Part shown: positions 14,001-23,600 of the stretch, one piece after another
Layout of the letters: each line of letters opens with the position of its first letter
How positions within the stretch are numbered: the stretch's first letter is position 1
Program-made: the position numbers and the translations under genes
Notes under the pieces: generated by a model
What the model saw: the letters and a program-made list of their open reading frames with translations, nothing else
The model's database searches: none
Told to the model about the DNA's origin: nothing
Origin: Mermis nigrescens
Taxonomy: Eukaryota > Nematoda > Enoplea > Mermithida > Mermithidae
Assembly (NCBI GenBank): GCA_036768485.1
Contig: JAVLUZ010000191.1
Span: forward strand, 1,304,742-1,368,741
Direction of reading: 5' to 3'
DNA: 64,000 bases

Positions 14001-17000
14001 GCATCATGTAATGAGTAAGGTCGCTGACCACCTTATTATCAAAGTAAAGTATTTCATGCAACATTACACACACAATCTACCAAAAAGGGATTTCAAACTC
14101 GTGAGAAAATCAAAATCATTTAAAAACAATTTTATGAACTTTGTAAATTTTATGATTCATCTGCCCGAGTTTTATCGAGACGACAATAATACAGCATACA
14201 AACACATTTCAAAGGGTGTAAGGATTATGCTGTATACATGTTGTAGTTAAACTCTAATTTTAAAAACAAGGAGTCATTAGATAGCTTAGTCCGATTCATA
14301 GCAAATTTCGCGTGATTGTCAGTTGTCATGATATTAAAAATTTTTTTCACCCGGGTACTCGGGTACCCGTCGAAAACCCGGATTGAGCGAATTTTTTAAA
14401 ATTGAAATCTGGGAGGATTTTGGTTCCTTGGGTGTGGTCGACACCATAGGTGGGCGGCACCAAAGTTCTGGGGGGGCTGCAAGATTTTTTTCAAAGGTCA
14501 AAAAATTACCTAAAAAGTGGTGGTATGGCGAAAAAACACCATTTTTCAACGTTTCTCATTGAGCACTATCCATTGGCATCAAAAAATTGCGGAAAAACTA
14601 AAAAATTTTCAAAAATCGAAATATGGGGGGGAATTTTGATTTCTGGGGGGGTATTTTGATTTCTCGGGAGGTTGCATACACCCCAAACCCCATCCCCCAC
14701 GCCCAGGTATGGTCGGCACCATGTGAACGTGTGTTTAGTTGTGCAAGTGTGATTTTAGATAAAAACCGTCGCAATTTAAGCGATGAGCATATTTAAATGA
14801 AAATGTTTTTCAAAGTTCAGCTCTGAACTGTTTGGCCAGTAATAATTGCTATTTTTTACTTGAATCCGAGTGAAGTTTGGTACAAAATGTATTTATGGTA
14901 TCACCCAGGCCCGTAACCAGGATTTTTATTTCGGAGGGAGGAGGCCAAACATTTTTGAGGCCAGATATCTCGAGAACAAATAAGAGATAGGCGAAAATAA
15001 AGGCAGTTTTGAGCGTATCTCGGCGAGCTCTATACGATGGTGAAGAAAAATTTCAACAAAAACTCTAAGGATTTTCGCTTCATTTCATATTGATATGCAA
15101 TCAACGGATTATTTCTTATCTCTTGCCTTTGTACCTAATCATTGTACTTTACAGAGAAAAATAGTACGGATGATGAATAATTCGGCACCGAGCGCCGAAA
15201 AAAATTGCATGTCAAGTTCAAATTTGGAACGTTTTTGAGCGGGCTAGAAGGCAAAACTATAGCTAAACAATGAATCCGGCGCAAAGCGCTTGGAAAAAAA
15301 TTGACATGCTCTCTACATATAACTCAAATTTTAGCGATTTTTAGCGGTTTAGAAGACAAAACTATTCATATATAATAAATATCGGCGCCAAACGCCGGAA
15401 AATTTTTAGTTTACTAGCTCCAAAGTACGCTAAAAACCTATTTGGCGGTGTTTCAGACGCACTTCGCCAATTTTTCATTTTTCCCTTTGGGGGACCCCCG
15501 GGAGAAACAAAAATTTCTATGCATGTATGTATTCATTGATTGTAAAATTCTGTTCATTGACTATTGTATCAGATCTGAACAGAAAAGCACTAGAAAGTGA
15601 ATACCACCATGGACATAGTAGGTACCAGCCTTGTTCTCTGATTTTTTAACAAAAAGCCCGTCTAGTGTCTGGGTATCTTTTCCCTGCCTGACTGATACTG
15701 CTTTTATCAAGGACTTAGTCCGATACTTAGTCTTTTTTTCAGAGGACTTTCGTCTGGACTATAGTCCTGATCCGAAGCATTCCGGACTAAAACTTGGACT
15801 ATAGCCCGAAAGTCTTTTTTTGCGGACTTTTGCCAACGTTAGTCCAGCCGGACTATAATCATCATAAATATCAACATAGTTTTCAAATGCTTAATAGGAC
15901 GATAATTAGGCCCGAACGATTAGCTGCGATGTCAGGACGAGACATGCATGTGGGGGTTAAGGGTTTTAAATCGCAGACTGTAAAATGAGAACTTTTCAGG
16001 GCAAAATAAGACAAAGTGAAGCACTTGAATTGAGTTTTTGCAAATTTGACTCGAAATAATTAAAAACTGGAGTTGGGATGAACAAAGTTTTTACGATAAA
16101 AGTAATTTTTTAGACCACTTTGGCTCAAAAAAGCTCTCTTGCTAGCTTGGCATCCTGACTGTCTGAACCTCAGACCGGCCATGCAAGACATTCATAATCA
16201 GAACCATACATGCTGGGATAGGGGTGTCTAGTTAGACCTTCAGAATGAAAAAATAAAAACATTTATGGAGGAAATAATTTCAAATTACGACCAAAAATGG
16301 GTCGACAAAAAACTGTTACGTATTTCAGCAGTAAAACCGGTTTTTGAAGCCATTTCGGCTCAAATCAAGCCTTCCGACTGATTTCTACAGACCGGTTGAT
16401 CATCCAGATATCAGATCTGATGAAAGACGGGTAAGCCAGAGAGAGTTTTTGAGCCGAAATGGCCTCAAAAACTAATGAATGCGAAACATGTTAGTTTATA
16501 GTTTTTACTTTATTATAAGCACTTTCAGAGAAAAGTTTTTCTAAGGAAATTCTCCATGTATTTCATTTTAGACGTCTAGACCAGACATGCACGTGGGGTG
16601 TGTTTAGCTTATAGACCCCTAGAATCGGAAAATGGGAAATTTTCTCGGTAAAATGAGGCCAAATAAAAGCTACTTTAGCCCTTAAACCAGTTTTGAGTCA
16701 ATTTGCCCGAAAAAGGCTAAATATTTAACCCCCGCCTCAGACAGGCTTACCCCCCTAGATCGACCCTATGCGTCCATGGTCTAGACTCCTTTAATCTTCT
16801 CGCGCATGTCTAATCGATGGAATGATGCGACAATATGTGAAACCAGCGACAACAATAGTAGCAGCAATGTTGAGACGATAATTTTGAGAAAAATACGAGC
16901 GAATCCAGCCGAATGTGCGTTTTGTTTTTCCTAAAAATTTACAAAAAAATAAATTCATTCTTGCGGAGCTGCTATGGCTTTAAATTAGTCGAAAACCCTC

Positions 17001-17450
17001 TTCTGTCTATTTGTGCTCTTAGTTTATGTCATTTTATTTCATAAATTTTGATCTAAGAGTCAATGCGATCAGTTCGGTTCGGACTGCAAGCGATTTCGGT
17101 ATGGTTTCTGGGGTGGATGTGGAGGAGGTGGTTGTGGCGGCTGCGGCGGAGGAGGCTGCGGAGGCTGCGGAGGGGGCGGCTGCGGTGGAGGAATGGGAGG
17201 AGGCGGAGGAGCTGGGGCCGGCGCCGGCGTAAACAGCCCTCGGCCAAAGAACTAGGAATCACTAACCAAACTTTGCCATTGTACTGGCATCCGGTCACCC
17301 AAAATAGATGCATCACCGACAGCGAATGCATACCCGATCATATGTGCATCGATCGACTGTGCTTTCCATGTATGTGCATAAAGCAGTGCTTTTTCTTTAG
17401 GATCCCTTTGTACATGTAATAATAATAGTAATAACAATAACAACAACAAC

Positions 17451-17487
<37 letters not shown>

Positions 17488-17513
17488 TATTATTATTATT
17501 ATTATTATTAATG

Positions 17514-17612
<99 letters not shown>

Positions 17613-17613
17613 C

Positions 17614-17695
<82 letters not shown>

Positions 17696-20600
17696 TCATT
17701 ATCATTTTAATAAAATAATAATAATATACATAAATTACTAAATGTCCCCAGAAATCTTTTTGCCTTTTCTTAATATAAATTTTAGAAGAGTGATGCAATA
17801 TTGCACAGTAGCGCGTCATGTGCGGTTAAACAGGATTTATCGAACTTTTGTAATGTAGTATACCAAGTTCTACGTTTCCGGCGATGACAAATACAAAAAT
17901 TTATCGAAAAAATTCATTGATCTTTTTACCATTCTAGATTGGATTAGCGGTCTCTATATTATTATTGATAAAGCGTTTAGAAACCAGAATTGGCGCGAAA
18001 CACCAAAAAAATAAGTAATTTTTGTCTTACTGTTATATTTAATGGTGAAGCTAGTGTGAACACAAATAAACAATTGTCAAATTTGTGCAGAACAATTTGA
18101 CTTTTTTACTATGAGTTTGAGTCAAATTTAAACTTTTAATAGATGAAATGTGCAAAGTGATAAATCAGTATGAAGAATCATGGAAATTTTGGGAGTTCAG
18201 CCACGAAACATTTTAACAAATGCTTTTGGGCTAAAAATAATTGGTGTACGCGGACGCGTCAAAAACGCTGCTCATTCCTTCTAGAACATAAGGTATATAA
18301 AAAATTTGAGTAAATCACCCAAAAAATTAGCTAAAACGCTTTAAAAACACATTTTCTACGATATTACCTAAGAATCGACAATTCTGGGAATCGCGGCCGT
18401 TTTAGGGGATCACTAAGTACGTTAAGAACCAGGGCCCTGTTTCAATATGCGGGTCTAAGCCTGGAGTAATGTGAACGTGGCTTAAGTCTAACTTATTGGT
18501 TTCAATAAAGTGTAGTCTAAGCCTGGCTTAGACCACTACCTAGGATCAAGCGGACTGCTTAGGTTTAAGCCAGGCTTAAGCCTGACTCAAGCCTAGCAGT
18601 CACGATAACCGATTCAGACTTAGGCCTGTCTTAAGCCTTGTTCAAGCCTGGCCTAGGCCTGACTTAAGCCAGGCTTAAGTAGGCTTAAGCCCCGCAACTT
18701 GTATTGTAATATTTGAGATTTTTGTTCCTTCTAATCTTTGAATACGTACAAAGACCTTTCCAAAAAGTCTTTAAATATCGGAAAAAGTTTTTCGCCTCAC
18801 GCAAAAAATAAACTATAGCAAATTAAGTGACAAATTTGTATATACAACAACATAGCGAACAACTACAGTAAAAAATTTTTAATAAAAACCTGTCGAATCT
18901 GACAGCACCTCTTAAGGAAACGTTTTTAGGGGTAATAAATCAATTTAGAAAAATAATTGCGTTCCGACTTGAAATTAGAGACTAAGTAAACCTTATCATA
19001 ATTATTGAAACGTCAAAAAATCACATAACTTGTTCATGATCAAATGATTGAGATAATTCTATTTGCTACCAGTAAATGCTAAAATTTCAGAAGTATACAT
19101 TTTATTGAGTATACGAACAATACAAGAATTATAATACTTTGGTTATTGAAAACCAGGAATCTAAATAAAAGAACGAGAGCGTAGTAGCACAATATGGTCG
19201 TCTTGAGGTTACTTAAGAGTCACTTTCTGTAAGTCGACTCGAGGTTGGACAAGTCGAAAATTAACTTCCCCTAATTTTAAGATATATTATGTAGTTTTTA
19301 TCACTAAGTTTAATGGTGTACATCATTTTTCTTGAAATCGGATATTCGTTGTGTGAAGTGAATGTAATGTATCAAGAATCCCCGTTTTGTCAAATCTTAC
19401 AGGGTCTATTCTTTTTCATCACAACTCACGATGACAGTGATGAAATTCCATAATTCTTTTTTATTTCAGAGAAATTACAGTATCCATTCAATATTTTTAA
19501 ATATGATTGGACACATAAAACATCACTTTTAGACCTTGATTTTTCAGACAATTTCCTATGTAGCACATATACCATACGCGAGCCCTTGTTCATATTATAG
19601 AATCTTATACCTTATCACTAGAGGCTTCTATGTTGAAAAAATAAAAAGACCACCCTTCGAGGAAAGGAACGTGGCATGCTGAGAAATGGTTGAAATTTAA
19701 TGAATTAGTCTCAAATCTCACAACATTTTACCTTCAATATATTTGGGTTACCTTCGATAATGCGTCGTGGCATTGGCTATTATCACAGGCGTACACGTGA
19801 AAAGTATTATAAAAGGTAAATTAAGATTTTTAAATAATAGAGCTTACAACGAGAACGGGTGTGTGCTGAAAAATTATGAAAGTTATGAGATTTTTATAGG
19901 TAATATCAAGGTATTTTCTTACTGCTTTTAAAAATATGTAGACCGCCGTTCATATTGTATGTAATGTGTTGTCAAAAATTATTAGGAGCTTTTTAAGAAA
20001 AAAATTTCTGAAAAATCCTAGGGCTAGTTTTTAAACTACATATATTTAAAGAGAACATGATATGCTGAGAAATGATCAAAACTGTACTACTTTGATTTAA
20101 AACGTCAAGATATTTTCTTATACAAATCATCTAATAAAAATGGTTGTCATTTACACTGCGAGTAACTTATTAGCCTTATTAGTCTTTGTGAGAAAAAATG
20201 AAAAATACGTGAAGTAATTGTAAAAATTATCAAATTTAGATATCTGTAACTTGTGAGTCAACGCGGCAATATATTTTTCTATATTGTTGTTGGTAGTTTT
20301 ATACATTTAAGTCCACCATTTAGTGTATAACCTGTTGTTTAGGTTTTCTCTGAGGCTTAATAAAAAAGAAAGAAAATGACATAATAATGACTTTTAGTTA
20401 TAGTCGGTTTCACTTCATAACCTCGTGTATAAACTCTAAACCTTTCTCCGATCTGACACCCTCGGCTTACTGTCTATGAAAAGTCTTAAAATTTACATGC
20501 TAGCGAAACAGACTTTAGGTGCCTAACGTTGGGGAAGTTGATCTGCATTAAAATTGTCAAATTCAAAATAACTTTGATCTAAAAACGCAGAACGTATCGT

Positions 20601-23600
20601 TATTAAAAATTTCTCAGTATACTATTTTCTTCTTAAATGTCTATTTCTCTGAAAATTATCACTTAAATGCCTTAATAACGTGATGGGCAGCGAAAAATTC
20701 TGAGAGGCCGATGGAAGAAAATCGACAAAAAGTAGCACCAAAAATTCAAATCTAGGTAGTCCATCAATTCTTGGGGGCAACCACCAGTTTCTCGGTGGAG
20801 GGGGGGGGTTCAGACCATACATGCATAACATGACCGATTGCGGAGGGGAGGGGGTTGGGTCAGCCAGTCTGGGTTAGAGATGAGCTTTTTTGCGCTTTAG
20901 AAGAAAATGTTTAATTTTTATCCATCTTTGCTTCATTCTGTTCTATTTTTCCGGAAAATTTTCGCATTTTTCTATTCTGGGATTCTAGAAACCCCGAATC
21001 CCCACGTGCGTGTCTGGTCCAGACCCCTCCATGCCTATATGTGGTCACAGTTATAGCTGGGCATCACCTAAATTCTGGGAGGGTAAGATTTTTTAAAGGT
21101 CAAAAAATGGTCCTAAAAATAGTGGTATGACGAAAATCACCATTTTTCAACAGTTTCTTATCGAGCACCATCCATTGGCATCAATAAATTGCGTAAAAAC
21201 CAACAAAAATTTCAAAAATTGAATACTAGAATTGGGAGGGTATTTTTATTTCTGGGGGTTGCATATGACCCCAAACCCATACTCCCATGCGCAATCACAA
21301 TGCGAACGATGACGAAACACGTTGGCGTGACTCAAAATTCCCACAATTTGTAATTTCAAAGTTACTGCACTTTTATTGAAACGTATGCTGCTCAGAAAAA
21401 GAGAAATAAATTTTTATTTTTCGGAAAAAAATTTTGCACATCACATAAAAAGATACTTGTGTAAATGATAACCAAACTTATATCAAATTATTTTAGAACG
21501 AAAATATCTTGACATTTTTATTCTTAATAGTCCAATTTTGATCATTCCTCAGCGCACCATGTTTCGCTTTAAGTATATGTAACTTAAAAAAGTGATCCTT
21601 TAATTTTTAAAATATTTTTTTCATATTTGACAACATATTACATTGTGAACTGCGGCATACACTTGAAGAAATTATAAGAAAATACCTTGACATTCCAAAA
21701 TCTCATAAATTCCATAATTTTACAGCACACTACGTTTCCGTTAAAGGTCTGTAGCTCACAACATTAGAGAACGAGTTCAAATTTATTAAGGGTAAAATGT
21801 TGTGACGTTCTGAGACTAATTCGTCAAATTTCAAAAAGATCCTAACATACCATGTTCCATTCAAATATCTATTGCTCAAAAAGCAGTCTTTTTATCTTTT
21901 TTTAAATTTTCCTTATCATAGAAGCTTTTATTGATAAGCTGTAAAATATTATAATATGTAAAATAATATAATATTAGAAATTATCGAAAATATTGAAGTC
22001 GAAAATTGTGTGTGTTTTATGTTTCTAATCATATCAAAAAATACTAAAGGATTACTGTAAGCTAAAATTAATTTTATAAGATGTAAAAATTACTCGAAGA
22101 ATTATTGAATTTGATCACGGTGATCCTGAGATATGATGAAAAATATTATACTCCTATGACACTTGACAAAAACAGTAAGTTTTGATACATTACACTCACT
22201 TTACACATTGAATATTCCTTTTCAAGAAAAATTTTTTCCTGAAACAATTATGAAATTTATGAGATTTTGATAGGAGATGGAGAATTGAATTGACTCTTAA
22301 ATATCTGATTCATGTCGAAATTAGCAAGCACGATTTTGAACTTCGCTTTGCTAGGGTATTTATAGCACTTCATGTTTCGCTGTTTTCTTTCTGGAACATC
22401 TAGATCTCAAGACGTCAATTTGAAAAATTGACCGCAAAACTCTATATAGCTTAATTTTTCACTTATTTATTTGAACAGCAAATTCTACTCTACCCTATTG
22501 GAATATTTTTTATAAATTTTAACTATTGTCGATCCTCAACTTTAAAGATTAAATTGGCCTTAGCTTATGGCAATCTTGTTTTTCAAGAAAAAACAATTAC
22601 TTTTTCATTGCCAAAACGACTAATTTCGAGTTGCAATCGTTTGATGAGTAGATTTGAGATTGGATGAAGAAAATTGCAAGTACGACGAGCAATGCAACCG
22701 AACGGTTGATTCGACTGTGTGCCTGATGGATACCTCATTTAATGTAACAGTTTGCCAGTGCGAGGCAAATAGGTTTCAGTTTTATGGCAAATGCTGTAAG
22801 TGTCCATGCATACCTCTTCTCATTTATGTATTTATCTGTGCTGTTGCACGTGTTTTTTTTAATTACAGGATGTCATTGAACCTAAGTTCAAAAGACCCCC
22901 CTCCCCCACAAATCCTTTAAAAATTATCAAAATTATATTTCGCAAGAAACGCCGAAAAATAGCTTTGTTTCGCCCCTATTATCAATTTGTCAGCACGTCT
23001 TTTGCCTTCAAAATTTTTCGGACCTTCAGACCCCTAGAAGTTAGGTGCTGCGCTGATATGTACGGCAGCGTAATTCCCATTGAGGCGGCATTTAGCTATC
23101 AAACTTCTATGAATATGATTCCTGTATTGTATACATCGACGGACATGAAAAGATTTTTTGTTGGGTTTGAGGAATTGGAAATGGAAATGTTGGGAGTTTT
23201 TTCACGGCTTGAATATTCACTCTAAGGGCAAACGAGCAAATCACAGACAGGCACGTAGCTGTGAGGTGATAGAGGGGAACTAGTCCCCCAAAATTTTAAA
23301 AAGTACGATTATTCTCTGTAAAAGTCCCCCAAAAGGAAACAATTGAAAATCCTTTAAGCGTAATAGAAAGACCGTTAGAATGAATTTTAGCATGCTTTTG
23401 AGCTGATAGGCTCCAATAAATTTTTTATTTTTTTCAAATTATTTCTTGTCCAGCAATTAGAGCTCGCTGAGAAACGCTCAAGTATATTATTATGTCTTTA
23501 AGTATTTCCTGAGATATTTGACTTCAAAGTTTTACTCTCCCAATTCAGGAGGCCAGCTACGTTCCGGATCATAAAGGAAAAATTTCGCACCAAATTATTT

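Noticed and set aside
17063..17419. Arg-rich and Glu/Ala-rich open frames across the GGC/GGA tract
   Set aside because: Alternative frames of the Cys-Gly tract; only the EB part from about 17237 of the Arg-rich frame is credible.
17508..17819. Poly-Leu/Ile frame
   Set aside because: Artefact of the (TAA)n microsatellite.
22965..23225. 86-codon frame in the intron before exon 8
   Set aside because: No domain, no splice support, lies between two phase-matched exons of the + gene.
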